Assembly: GCA_903813345.2 (NCBI GenBank)
Contig: CAIIXF020000007.1
Coordinates: 24,105,564 to 24,169,563 of the forward strand
Reading direction: 5' to 3'
Length of the DNA: 64,000 nt
Source of the DNA: Owenia fusiformis
Taxonomy: Eukaryota; Annelida; Polychaeta; Sabellida; Oweniidae
The notes beneath the pieces were generated by a model. It saw only the letters and a program-made list of their open reading frames with translations. It was not told the DNA's origin and searched no databases. Below are positions 1 through 10,698 of this stretch, in pieces. Positions within the stretch are counted from its first letter, which is position 1; every line of letters begins with the position of its first letter. The translations under genes were made by a program, and so were the position numbers.

Positions 1-259
1 ACAAAGATATTTGGTTTAACACACTGTACATGGTCAAGTGCAAGTGGTTTCAGTATTTGTAGTCTAATGTATAACTAATGTTGATATATATATTATTATT
101 AAGGTATATTTGATTAATTAGTAAGCAGCATTGGGGAAAATCTTAAATCATAAACACACAAAAGCCCAATCAACATTCTCTTTTTCAGCACTTCCCTTGA
201 CAATGGTTTATTTGATACAAACTAAACAGTTATTTGTTATTATTAACTTGTATTTGCAG

Positions 260-3200
260 TCACTACATTCCCTCTAATGAACTCTGCATTGACAAAAGGC
301 TTTGGTCACAGCAACTTTCACCAGATGAAAGGGCAAAACATGCCTACTTTTGCCAGAAATGGCAAGATGAGGTAATAGAAGTTCCTGTGTTAATCACAAT
401 CTTATGTTGATAGATATGACTATCCAACTTGCTAGTTTATTATTATTTTTTAATCAATAAATATTTTTCTCTGAAATGAATATTCTGCACAAAAAGGCAA
501 CTGAGCAGATCAAGGTAAGAGACACAAACAGATGTTTATTTTTAAATGAGTGTACAGTCTTAATATAAATTTTGATAAATGCTGGCTGTTGAGTTTAAAT
601 AAATGGCCCAGTGTTCTAACTTTTATGAATGATTTAGAGAAATGATTATACTCTTCGCTGTTTATTTTCTCTCTTCTCTCATAGTTTCATTTACTCATTA
701 CTTAATTCTAAATATTATTGTTGGATGTTTTATTATTGGTGGTTAGCTATGTTAAACGCCAGAACCATCGTGGCCATGATATTTTCTTATGATATGTTTA
801 TTTCCAGAATGCCTTACCAGAAATCCTTCGAACACTAACACCCGATGATATCAGGATTCTTGTAGAGACAATAGATGAAGAGAGTCGGAGAGGAAATTTC
901 CATCGTGTTTTCCCATCTGCGTCTTCACAAAAATACATGCGGTTTTTCGACTCTCCTCGCTACTATAACATTCTGAATATGCAATGGTTGGAGAAATATC
1001 AGCGCATGGAGGGGCGAGGTGAATATTTTTCTGAATCGCATTTCCTCAAATAAATCATTGGATCTAGCGTCATATTTTTAGTTTCAATATTGAAATATGA
1101 ACTGTGAATGAGAAAGTGTGTTATTTATGTATTATATGAAGAGAGTGTATCATAAGATGTTTCAGATCTACTGGCTAAAAAGTAAATGTGAACTGTTCTT
1201 TCCAAGCACAGCGTTTTGTACAAGTTATAGATCACCCAGCCACATAGCCCTATATTCAAAAGAACATTCATTATTATGTTTATGTGTCTTCAGGTATAGC
1301 TCTGCTAGAGTCCTACTGTCAGAAGGGAATCCATATAGAAAACCCAACATCCAACTCTAATCACCAGGTTTGTCTTTTGATCAAGATTTCTCAATTCTGT
1401 TGTCAAGCATTTTTCAAGATTCACTATCTTGTCAAGCATTGCCTTAGGACACTTTGCTCATTTAGTATATCAGACCAAATTATTTGCTGAAATTTATGAG
1501 TTTATAAGTTTATTGCTCTTTAACTCTGATATCATGATTTCCATGATTACATCTAACACCAATGGATTCATGAACATTTAAAGCTAAGAATCCTACAGAA
1601 ATTAATCCCAGGCAATTTATTTTTGGTACGAGTTTGAAACAACCTCCACACTGTTTTAAGGAGATTTTGGCCTGGCATTTGATTTGGAACAGCAATAAGA
1701 GAGATTGTGTAATTGTGTTAATAGTATTCATATTCCAAAATTATGGTTCTGGCTATTTTTACATATAAGTTTGTATGGCAATGCATTTAAATATTTAATC
1801 CAGAAATATCGTCATTAATCACTTGTATTGTAGATGTGCACTTTAGAGTTTACTTTAGAGTGTCATTTATCTGTTTATGTTACATGAAAATATTGCATGT
1901 AATTTAATGAAATGAAACAGTGCTATATATATTCTAACACCTTCTTAAAGTTTTTCACATCGTATATGTTGTTTTCTTTTCACAGGTTTAAAAAGACTGG
2001 CAATAGAAAATACTTAATCACAATTAGAATTTTTCACAGGCTATTTCATTGACCTCGAGGCTTTAACTCATCTATGATTTTATACCCCTACCACCTTTAG
2101 AAGGTATATATTGAGGGGCACACAGAGGCTTGAAGCAAGACTAGTACCATAATAATGTAGCGTGTCTGTGACAGTAAGAGGTTTCAATGAAATAGCCTCA
2201 TTGTATGCATTGTTTACTTTGCATGTACACTAATATCTTATATTTCCTTACAGTGGCATCCTCCCAGCATATCAATCTATCACAACCAAACACAGAACAG
2301 GTACATCCCCATTCCCATCCCTCACCAGCACACTCTATCTCAGGCACTCTAGCTCCCCTATATTGGTCACACGTGATCCCAGGCTTTATTCTAGGTTTAC
2401 TGTAAAACATTTTTAATTCATGCATGCAATTTTCATGAATTCAGAATTGATAGTCTATTCATTTTGAAATGATTAATTTCTGCCATGTAAAATTCATGGA
2501 TCAAACCATTTGAGAATTTACGTGAAAATAACATGGAAACAAAATTAGAATGTTTAACAGTATGCTCTAGATATGCTTTCCCCTGGTCCTCAAAAATGCA
2601 TGCTCACACTATTGCTTTATGCATGGAACAATTATGGTCATTATACAGTATATGTATCTATGAGTATGTGGAATTTATACATTGTATGGTAAATAATTAT
2701 AGATTTCACACACTCATATTCTTGTAGGTAAAATATACAGTAAGCTTTCTGCTTAATTAGTTAGTAAATAGTTGCTTTTTAGTGACGTCTTCCTCATTCT
2801 GTCCTGCTTTCAGTGGTGCCCTCCAATGGCAGCCGCTGTGATTCGTGACACCCGCTCTCTAAGTGCGCCCTCAAATAGACTTCACTTAGATAATAGGGGC
2901 AGGTAAACGCTTTGGTTCTAGACCCGAGGCTTCAGTTATACACAATAAGCTACTCTGAAATGAACATGTTGCAAAGTGGATTTTGATTTTTACTTTGAAA
3001 GTATTAAAAACTATAATTATTAGTGTATCCTAGCAACCATGATTATGTTTATTAAATGTTTGGTCATACAGTCAGCACCATCTATTCTCTATATTGTACT
3101 ATTAGACAGATAGAAAGATAGTCTGGAATTTTATGCTATGATCAGTGATATCATATTTTTGAGATTTGCATCGTGCTTCTGGATAAATCAAAAATAGGCA

Positions 3201-3622
3201 AATAGGCAAAAAGAAATTAGACAAATAGCAAATTAGTCGATTCCTGACTTTCTGTGTATAAACAGTATTGAGGATAGATAATGGTGACTGTAGGGTTCAG
3301 TCAATCATAAAAAATTGCTTGATAATAAATGATATGATACATGTTCATATACAATGAAGCAGCTCACTTGTGAATTTGTGCTATGATCTGTTAAACATGA
3401 ATATTATATTAATAAAAATAATACATTAGTATTACAATAAATATTGTTTAAAAAATTCTACACAAGTTAATTATTATTTCAAAATAAAATTTCAGTTTAT
3501 TTCTTTACAGTCATGCATCTGCTGCCGTCTTGCCAAAACTGAAGAAGAAAAAGAAGAAAATGCTACACAGTGGAAGTCTTGGCTCAATCAGTACACGTAG
3601 TGATGCTTCTGAGCCTAGTTGA
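260..3622 (+). CDS. TTLL4: Tubulin polyglutamylase TTLL4-like, C-terminal exons (5' end outside window)
   Basis: This is the 3' end of a tubulin tyrosine ligase-like glutamylase, an ATP-dependent enzyme that adds glutamate side chains to tubulin and other proteins. Exons with closing phases are 260-371, 808-1018, 1294-1367, then either 2254-2300 or 2814-2902, then 3511-3622 (stop TGA at 3620). The encoded segments include LTPDDIRILVETIDEESRRG, a run with PSASSQKYMRFFDSPRYYNI, and GIALLESYCQKGIHIENP. These match the region after the catalytic TTL domain of TTLL4 as I remember it, where the vertebrate protein has a similar TLTPDDVR...EDE.SRRG...YLRFFEQPRYFNIL block. The catalytic domain lies upstream of base 1. 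The last exon encodes a lysine- and serine-rich tail. Candidate AATAAA signals are at 5518 and 5589. The exact paralogue is inferred; TTL-family membership is firm. Confidence 0.85.
497..514 (+). other. TTLL4: Possible 18-nt microexon of TTLL4
   Basis: Eighteen bases encoding ATEQIK are followed by a strong donor (AAG|GTAAGA) and preceded by AG. They lie between two exons that join in phase 0, so inclusion would keep the frame. The acceptor is weak: an A-rich stretch separates the AG from the pyrimidine tract. It could equally be a chance donor. Confidence 0.25.
2254..2300 (+). other. TTLL4: TTLL4 alternative exon A (47 nt)
   Basis: It has a clean acceptor (TTTCCTTACAG) and donor (AACAG|GTACAT). 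It encodes WHPPSISIYHNQTQNR, entering in phase 0 and leaving in phase 2. It can join exon 1294-1367 to exon 3511-3622 in frame. It cannot be spliced to exon 2814-2902, because that would give a UGA in the shifted frame within nine codons. Confidence 0.6.
2814..2902 (+). other. TTLL4: TTLL4 alternative exon B (89 nt)
   Basis: The acceptor is TGCTTTCAG and the donor GGCAG|GTAAAC. It encodes 29 codons beginning WCPPMAAAVIRD, phase 0 in and phase 2 out, exactly as exon 2254-2300. The shared W-x-P-P opening and identical phases suggest a duplicated, mutually exclusive pair. Confidence 0.65.
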
Positions 3623-3928
3623 CGTGCTGCCCGCCTCCCCCCTATGGCTGATAGCGATCACCTACATGATCGTCTGGAATTGAAGTCAAAGCGATTCTCT
3701 CACAGTGTGACTCATGCATCTGTTGTTCACATGCCTGCTTTTAAGAGGGCTTTAGCTCCTTTGAAACTGCCAAAGAAGAAAAAATCTGCCAAAAGATTAA
3801 GACGTGATAAAAGTCGAGGTAGCGACTCTTCATCTATTACGAGTGGAAGTGATAAATTGAACATGAGTAATGCATCGGATAAGTCATTCCGTAGAATCAT
3901 GGGTAGATTAAGCAGATATAGTTTGTGA
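3623..3928 (+). CDS. In-frame extension behind the TTLL4 UGA stop, candidate readthrough tail
   Basis: The frame of the last TTLL4 exon continues after UGA (3620-3622) for 101 codons to a TGA at 3926-3928. The extension is lysine/serine-rich like the tail before the stop, and repeats its layout: HAS..VLPKLKKKKKK then GSISTRSD before the stop, HASVVHMP then LPKKKKSAK and SSSITSGSDK after it. The base after UGA is C, the leakiest following base. Alternatives are a real stop codon with a decaying tail, an allele-specific nonsense change, a sequencing error, or a short downstream ORF starting at the ATG at 3644. Confidence 0.45.
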   Translation, partial: RAARLPPMADSDHLHDRLELKSKRFSHSVTHASVVHMPAFKRALAPLKLPKKKKSAKRLRRDKSRGSDSSSITSGSDKLNMSNASDKSFRRIMGRLSRYSL

Positions 3929-5032
3929 TAGTAGTAATCATTTCACGACTTACATGTAAAACTGCACTGGTGTAAATTTGGAATTTAAAGTATATGTACA
4001 CTGTGCAGTACTTTGTTCTTCCACTAGGTGGTGCTGCTGAATTATTTCTCGATGGAAGTTTCATGGAAACTATGAAAAAATGATGATGTGTTTATAATTC
4101 CCATGAAATTCAGAAAGGTGAAACCCCATCGTAAATCTTTTATAAAATACTGCATGTAGTTTGTCACATTATGTCTATAACGTACTGTATAATATTCTTT
4201 TGGATCCAACTTAATTATGTATAATCATGCGGATTATTTTACCATTAATTTATACTTTAATTTTTATGCATGATTTTGTATTCACTTTTTGAAGTTGAAA
4301 CCAGTCTTTCATAAATATTGAGTCATATACCATCTGTAAACTGCTGATTTTCTGAGGACAATGATAATGATTTCTTGATGACCTTTTATGTAACATTGAA
4401 ATAAGATGTTTCTAGGAATCTTTGAGTGTGAATACTTTCTGAAGATTAAATTTTTTATTGATTTACTTATTGCATTCATTGCTGAAACATAAAACATTCC
4501 AACAACACAGCATTATTTTTAAAATTTTTGAATTCAATCAATTGATTATCATATCCAGTTTGTTCATTTCTTAATCTTGAAGATTTATTTCATTCAATGA
4601 AAAGTCGATATTGACACATTTTGAGGAGAGAGCTAAAACTCTATTGGATTTTTTTGGTGAACATTAAATTTTTGTTGTTAAAGATTAGCTACAATTTTTA
4701 GAGGGGGAAAGGGGTCCAAATGTCTTTTTTAGCAGAAAATGCATATGTTCAACATATAATCATGATGATAATAAGTCTTTACAATCTTTTTCTCGGAATG
4801 GTTTTCTCATGCATATTTTCAATGTTATTTTGCATTTTAGGTCACTGTATTATTGCACGCTGTTTTGAGTTTACTGTTTGTAGAATGGGGGTAGGTGGAT
4901 TGATGACTGAGTAATTGCCACTTTTGTTGACTCAAACAATTTCACTGTTTGCAAAGTGTTTACAGTTTAACAAAATTGGCCGTATATGATAGGCATAGTA
5001 TATCATGATTTTGCTCAATTAGGATATATACC

Positions 5033-5165
5033 CTAGCAACAATAGATTAGACTAAGCAAAAAATTACATAGGAACAATAGATGAAATATTCCGTAGCAAC
5101 AATAGATGAAATTACTCTAGCAACAATAGATGAAATATTCCTAAGCAATAATCATAGCATAAATA
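5033..5165. repeat. Short degenerate tandem repeat
   Basis: Four to five imperfect copies of a unit containing TAGCAACAATAGATGAAAT lie in the presumed 3' flank of TTLL4. Confidence 0.7.
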
Positions 5166-5652
5166 GGTTAAATATACCCTAGAAACAAAATATGAATTTT
5201 ACATGTATCAACCATGGCTTCTGTATATATCTTTCAATAAGTGATTGATGGCTTGAATTCTGTATTTGACTGTTTTTTCAATACAGTATATTGAAAGGAT
5301 CATCCACAATCAATAAACAGTTTGAAAAATGTACAATTTTGATTAGAAAACTGAAGGGCGCATTAACTAGTTTTTAAAAAGAACTATTAGAATCAAAGAT
5401 AGGTGGTGCTAAAATGTGTTTCTAGTAGAGAAACCTCTAGTGAAAATACAATTAGCAATATATATGTTATTTTTATTGTGTTTATTTTGTTATTTTAAGA
5501 GTTTTATTTTTATCTTGAATAAATGTGTTGTTTATGCATTATGTGACAAAAAAATAATGTTAAATAATATATTATAATTTTGTATGGAAATAAATACTAA
5601 TCATAGTCTTTTACATAATGTTAGTTGGTTCCATGTTTTATGATCAAAAGAG

Positions 5653-5830
5653 TTATGTCACCACCATAAGTGGTGACATATTGTTATAGTCTCCAACTTT
5701 TTCTGGATAGTGTTTGGTGGTTGGGGTTTGATGCTCAGCAGTTGGTGTTTGGCATTTGGTAGTCAGTGTCTGTAACAAATGGCAGTTGGTGACATTTTGC
5801 ATTTTATTGCTTTGTTGACTTGCTGAACAT
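5653..5830 (+). repeat. Dispersed repeat family A, copy 1
   Basis: It opens with a palindrome (GTCACCACCATAAGTGGTGAC), continues with a conserved CTCCAACTTTTTCTGGATAG segment, then GTTGGTGTTTGGC and a GGTGACATTTTGCAT end. Related copies are at about 20570-20700, 36875-36960, 37478-37600 and 63870-64000, all in the same orientation. Confidence 0.75.
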
Positions 5831-6094
5831 GATACACTGATTGATTGTTGTGTGACATTGTCAACCGACTTACTTAAGCAACTGAATGGAATGGACCTTG
5901 CTTGTATAATCAAAATTGAAATAACTGACAAAAGAACATGTATGGTATTGCCAGTGATTTTAGAGAGTCGTATATTCTGACCATAATGCAACAGTTTTCA
6001 TTAAAATTAAAACTACTTCTTCCAAGTGATATCTCTGGGATATTGAAAATACAATATTCAACTCTAAAAACATGTATTAGGACTCATGCTAAAA

Positions 6095-6582
6095 GGCTTT
6101 GTATAAAAAACCTCCTACCTCATACCCACCTTCCCACGTATGTGGGACATGATACAGTCTTTGAAGGGTTCAATTTTAAAGATCTTAGTTTATTAAATCT
6201 TAGTTTATGATGAATTATAGATGCATTTGTAAGGACCCCTTGATAGCAAGTTGCTACTACATCCCAGCCGGGTTTGATTCCCACTCGGGGCATCGAATTT
6301 AGCACACTTTCTTTCAATTTCTTTATCTGGCTTGTTAGACCTATGCTCGCGGTTGTTAGTTATTTATTCCCCTGGGGCGCCCTCGGGTGATTACACATTA
6401 AAATGCATCCATATGCCTTTATGGATCTGTCATCTGTCTAGTCATTAAATAAAGCCGAAATTGTAGAAATGTTAATAATTTGAGCTATTTTGAGATTCAA
6501 TAATCTTTAAAATTGAACCCTTCAATGACTGTATCATGTTCCACGTAGGTGGGTATGAGGTAGGAGGTTTTTTATACAAAGC
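6095..6582. repeat. Foldback element with a tRNA-like B-box core
   Basis: Inverted arms of about 80 bp (6095-6181 and 6504-6582) share CTCCTACCTCATACCCACCT in opposite orientations. The core at 6225-6300 contains GGGTTTGATTCCCACTC, which resembles a Pol III B box followed by a T-arm, and ends near ATTAAATAAAGCC. It is either a non-autonomous DNA element or a SINE inserted inside one. No A box is convincing. Confidence 0.6.
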
Positions 6583-7138
6583 CAACCTAAAAATCACCTA
6601 CCGACTGCAAATTGCAAATATTATGGTTTATGTCTAAAGTTTTCGCAAGAAGGCCCATTATATGGCTACCACATGACACAGAATGTACAGTTAACATTTT
6701 ACAGAAAAAAGCCATGTCCCTCAGCAGAGAAAAAGTGAGAACAATGTATCCTCTTGGCAACTCGGAAGAAAATTAAGTCATTCATTTTTGTCTCTAGTGA
6801 ATGTATACTGTTCATGATATTGTATTAATAATTGTTATGTCATCCCAAGTACAAGTAATTTATTATGGATGGGGAATGCAGGTGAAAGTTCATTTTCATT
6901 GATATTCAATGACGTAACATTTAAGTAATTCCATTTAAATATCTATTTAAATTATTTTACTTCATAAATCAGTAAATAGGTGGATGTTAACAACATTTAT
7001 TAACTTTTTTAAAAAAGAAACATTAGTTCTTTGAATCACTCACTACAAGAATACAAATAGTCACTCTATTTTTGATGCCAGATAATTATTAGATCTTCAT
7101 GATCTTAAATGCATGAAATGTACTTTCATGGGAGTACA

Positions 7139-7803
7139 CGTTTCAAAGGAGCATGTAGGTCATCGCAAACAATTTCAGAAGGTTATATCTTGGATTATGA
7201 TTATTTTCTGACAATGAAGACAGGTTTATCTTTTAGATCGATTCATTATCTCAAAGAAAATTATCAACACACTTTTCAAAGATGTTGACCCCATTTTCAC
7301 CAAAAATGCAATCATTTTTTACAATGTTTTATGCATTACTATTCTTTATTTTGATGTATCAAATAGTTCTTGGAAGAAAAACTTTATTGCTTTAAGATAA
7401 GTGTTCCCAGTGTTATTTCTCCATTGAAAAATATCATGCTATCCATTGGTTTCAGTTCATTTTGGTCATCCAAATTCAGTATCTTTGAAGTCCCTGGAGC
7501 AATCAACTTTTCCTTATAGGAAATCGAGCATGTCTCAAACGTCAAAGCACATTTTAATTATGCATTCAACAATATAATAAAAGGTTGCATATTTGGTGAA
7601 AATTAGGTCAACATTTTTGAAAACGTATGTTGATTGGTCCATTGCCTCTTCAATATCACTTAGGTCTGATTAACTAAATTATTATTATATATGGTTTTCT
7701 CGATCTAAAAGATACACCCATGTTCATGAACAGAAAATATTCACATTTCAAGTTAGAATTGTTTGAAATTTGTTTGTGATAACCTATGTGCTCCTTTGAA
7801 ATG
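7139..7803. repeat. Foldback (inverted-repeat) element
   Basis: Left arm TTTCAAAGGAGCATGTAGGT is mirrored near 7795 (ACCTATGTGCTCCTTTGAAA), and TATCTTTTAGATCG near 7230 is mirrored by CGATCTAAAAGATA at 7700. Arms are about 100 bp and diverged. The spacer has no coding content. Confidence 0.75.
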
Positions 7804-7843
7804 CAAAAGGTGCTGACCTGATTATCTGATTACACATTTGATT

Positions 7844-8090
7844 AAGGAATAAATAATGATAGGCCATTCAATATGGTGAAATTCAGCACTCGTTGGACAG
7901 AATGTTAGTACAAATGCACTCACCTTCGGTTCGTGCTTTGTACAACATTCTGTCCAACGAGTGCTGAATTTCACCATATTGAATGGCCTATCATTACTAT
8001 CATCACCGAAGGTGAGTGCATTTGTACTAACATTCTGTCCAACGAGTGCTGAATTTCACCATATTGAATGGCCTATCATTATTTATTCCG
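7844..8090. repeat. Nested palindrome, three copies of an 80-bp module
   Basis: A module ending in ATTCAATATGGTGAAATTCA occurs once forward (about 7850-7935) and twice inverted (about 7942-8000 and 8010-8090). Copies are nearly identical, so the rearrangement is recent or maintained by gene conversion. Confidence 0.85.
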
Positions 8091-8792
8091 ATTCAAACAA
8101 AAAAATTAGTAAAAGCCGTGTCTGTGGAACGGGCATGAAGGAACAGCTATCCCCGGACAGAGCCCCAGATGTGCAGCTGAGATGTGACGTCACTCAAAAC
8201 AATGCAAATTGCAGAAGAGCATGGTCATGCATCTATGGAGAATTAGAGAACGTTCTATATTGGCTATGCTGCATTCTGATTGGTTGAGAAATTCGAATAG
8301 AGCACGGTCATGTTTGAATTGGATATAGACGAGGTCAAATTTGGCTAATTCTAAATTTAAAATTTTAATTTTTAAAAATACTCAAGCAACTTTCAACTAA
8401 ATTGTACAAAAAATATTAAGTAAGTTTTCATATTATTTATTTGCAACATAGATGTAATATAATTATATACAATATATACAATGTACTTTTATTCAAAACA
8501 ATGGAGCATTGCACCTCTCCTTTTGAACAATGACTGGCTCACTTGAGTAAAAATAGAATGAAGCCATGTAAGATAAGGTTAAAATACCATTCATTAATGA
8601 TGTTTTTATAGCTGGAACAGATCAAGAAGTTTGTATAAAAACAGCATTTTTCCCTCAAGTTATTTTGAATATTTTTATATAGACAATATGTCTATTTTGC
8701 TTTTTGGTGAAAGTTATTTATAAGGACTTTAAACATTTTGACTTGTTTAAAGAAAAGTCCTGACAGATATTATTGAATTAAAAAATATGGAA

Positions 8793-10502
8793 TTATGCAA
8801 TGTAGATTGTTTTGTGTTTCTCAACTGTTTCAATGTCCCTTTCTAACTGCTTCATCTCTGCTTCCATTCTTTCTTTACGATTTTTCTTTGGTGCAGTGTC
8901 AGTCACAACTGAAAGTCCTTGATATTCATGATGCAGTTGTTCCCAATTTTGTTTCAGGCCTGCCAAAATGACACGTCTTTCTTCCTCAGATAGTTGCTGC
9001 ATTGCTCCTCGTCTGAAGTGCTCAGCGATATAAGCGTCATACTCTTCTTGTGCTCGTTGAATCTCTTCTTCACGTTTTATAAGATAGGCTGGTGTCTTAC
9101 CAAAGTCCTGAAGGCAAATAGTTAAATAATTGTAAATTACATATATCTCAAAAAAGCATAAAACATTGAATATACATCATGGTGTAAGATCACAGAGTGT
9201 GTCCTAATGAGTCCCTCCTACATCTTCAGTCAAAATGGAAAGAGATGGTACAAAATGTGATTTATCATATTTGAAGAAAGATTGTTGGATGTGGAAGTTG
9301 TAATGTTTTTTTAAATAACATCTTTAAGCCTATATCCCCGCTATTAACATATACTAATGAATGAATGGTACACTTACCTTTTTATGCAGGTAATGAGGTT
9401 CCATGCCTGATGTTTCTAAAGGGTGTTTGTCTCCTTTCTTTGTATCAACATAATTCTTTTCTGCCTTTTTTGGAACTGACATGATGTTTTCTACTGCATT
9501 GTTTGTAATGAAATTTTTTGTTGTTCTAAGTCCCATCAGAGGTTGGTCATCTTTGCGGGGAACATTGGGTCTTTTACGTTCTTCATCAGGATATGAGAAT
9601 TTGGTTCCTATAAAATCATTCATATTAATTTACAAAAATAATATTTAGAAAATAGCTTCAATACATAAGGAATTTTTATTGAGAATTATGTTGTTCATTT
9701 TTCAAATGCTGACTTACTCAAAAGTGGAAATAATATGAATGTTCATGTCACTAAGGCAATGGTTAAAGTGACACACCACATAAATGTTTCTGATTTTCTA
9801 TCTAATGATAACTCGAAGGCAATAGGAAGAAAGAGTGTTTGTTTATACTTACGATCAGGTAGTACTGGCTCTTTCTCATGCTTCTTTAAGAAATTATCTT
9901 GTCTTCTTGTTGGAACTTTAGCTTGACCCATAGTTTTATAGTCATTTCTATTAGATTTGTACTCTCCAGTTACTGTTCCTCTAAATTTGGAAGTGTGTCT
10001 GAAAAATAGCAATCCCACGTAATTAATTATAACCTGTTCAGGCAGATTTTGTTATAGGCCTTTAGGCTTAAAGTTGTTCAAATTCTAGGAGTCTGTTGAA
10101 TTTGACCAATTGAATAATTTCAATTTCATCTCGTAGCTACTTAGACAACACATTTATTTTAACTCTAGCCGTCATAGATCTAGTAGGCCTATAGGCTATA
10201 TCATAGAACTGAGAATAAATAACATGTCACTACATGATATGAATTCAAGAGTTGTCTAGGTAGACGCTACATTTTTGGCATCATTAGCATTATCAAAAAT
10301 TGACAAATCCCCGATTCACATCTTAATCATAATCACCATGTAGCCTACATCACAGATTCAGAAAATGGAACTAGATTCTAACTTGGCTTAGAACCTGTTC
10401 TGGAAAGATGAGAATTAAAAAAACATACAAAATATGAACTTACTTCACTTTTTCCTCTGATGCTGGAGCAGGTTTTTCACACAGGTTATAGATTGATTCC
10501 AT
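8793..10502 (-). CDS. ENKUR: Enkurin, complete four-exon coding region
   Basis: Enkurin is a sperm and motile-cilium protein, a microtubule inner protein in vertebrate axonemes that was first found as a TRPC-channel and calmodulin-binding adaptor. Coding exons in order are 10444-10502, 9853-9998, 9378-9607 and 8793-9107; all phases close to give 249 residues, against about 256 in humans. Family blocks visible are QAKVPTRRQDNFLKKHEKE, QPLMGLRTTKNFI, KKGDKHPLETSG and the enkurin C-terminus (LSEEERRVILAGLKQNWE, EAEMKQLERDIETVEKHK, ending IYIA). The ATG at 10502 opens with MESIYNLCEKP, matching the family N-terminus. A candidate polyadenylation signal (AATAAA on the minus strand) is at 8488-8493. 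The start is 178 bp from the upstream HPRT1 first exon on the other strand. Confidence 0.95.
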
Positions 10503-10680
10503 CCTGAATATATCACGAACTATATGCTAAATTATTGGATTGTTAAGTTTATCTTATGCAGCGGTTTTACTGATTATAATGATATGTCTAAATTTTCAAG
10601 TAAACACCCTGGTCGCTCCTAACAACGCACATGCGTACCAACTTTTGAACACAGATTTCCGGTTCCGGGTCAATAGCAAC
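10503..10680. promoter_or_regulatory. Bidirectional ENKUR/HPRT1 promoter
   Basis: This 178-bp spacer separates divergent start codons. Visible motifs are a FOX-type GTAAACA (10600-10606), an imperfect RFX X-box-like GTCGCTCCTAACAAC (10612-10626), an NRF1-like ACGCACATGCGTAC (10625-10638) and adjoining ETS-type TTCCGG sites (10656-10668). FOXJ1 and RFX sites would suit a ciliary gene, and ETS/NRF1 sites a housekeeping gene. Function is inferred from motif likeness only. Confidence 0.6.
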
Positions 10681-10698
10681 ATGGGTGATTTCATTGAG
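10681..10698 (+). other. HPRT1: HPRT1 candidate first exon 1a
   Basis: It encodes MGDFIE followed by donor GAG|GTAGGA, phase 0, which fits exon 2 (ATTGAGGATAAC). It sits 178 bp from the enkurin start in a motif-rich spacer, so it looks like the housekeeping promoter's exon. Confidence 0.7.

Larger units (their letters stand above)
3929..8792. other. TTLL4/ENKUR convergent intergenic region
   Basis: No coding exon is recognised here. The stretch up to about 5650 is AT-rich probable 3'-UTR and spacer with no conserved reading frame. The remainder is mostly the repeats listed separately. Short ORFs here have no recognisable family. Confidence 0.6.

Noticed and set aside
3620..3622. Selenocysteine reading of the TTLL4 UGA
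   Set aside because: No SECIS-like stem with AUGA/AA/GA features was evident in the 3' flank, and TTLL proteins are not known selenoproteins. Readthrough or error is more plausible.
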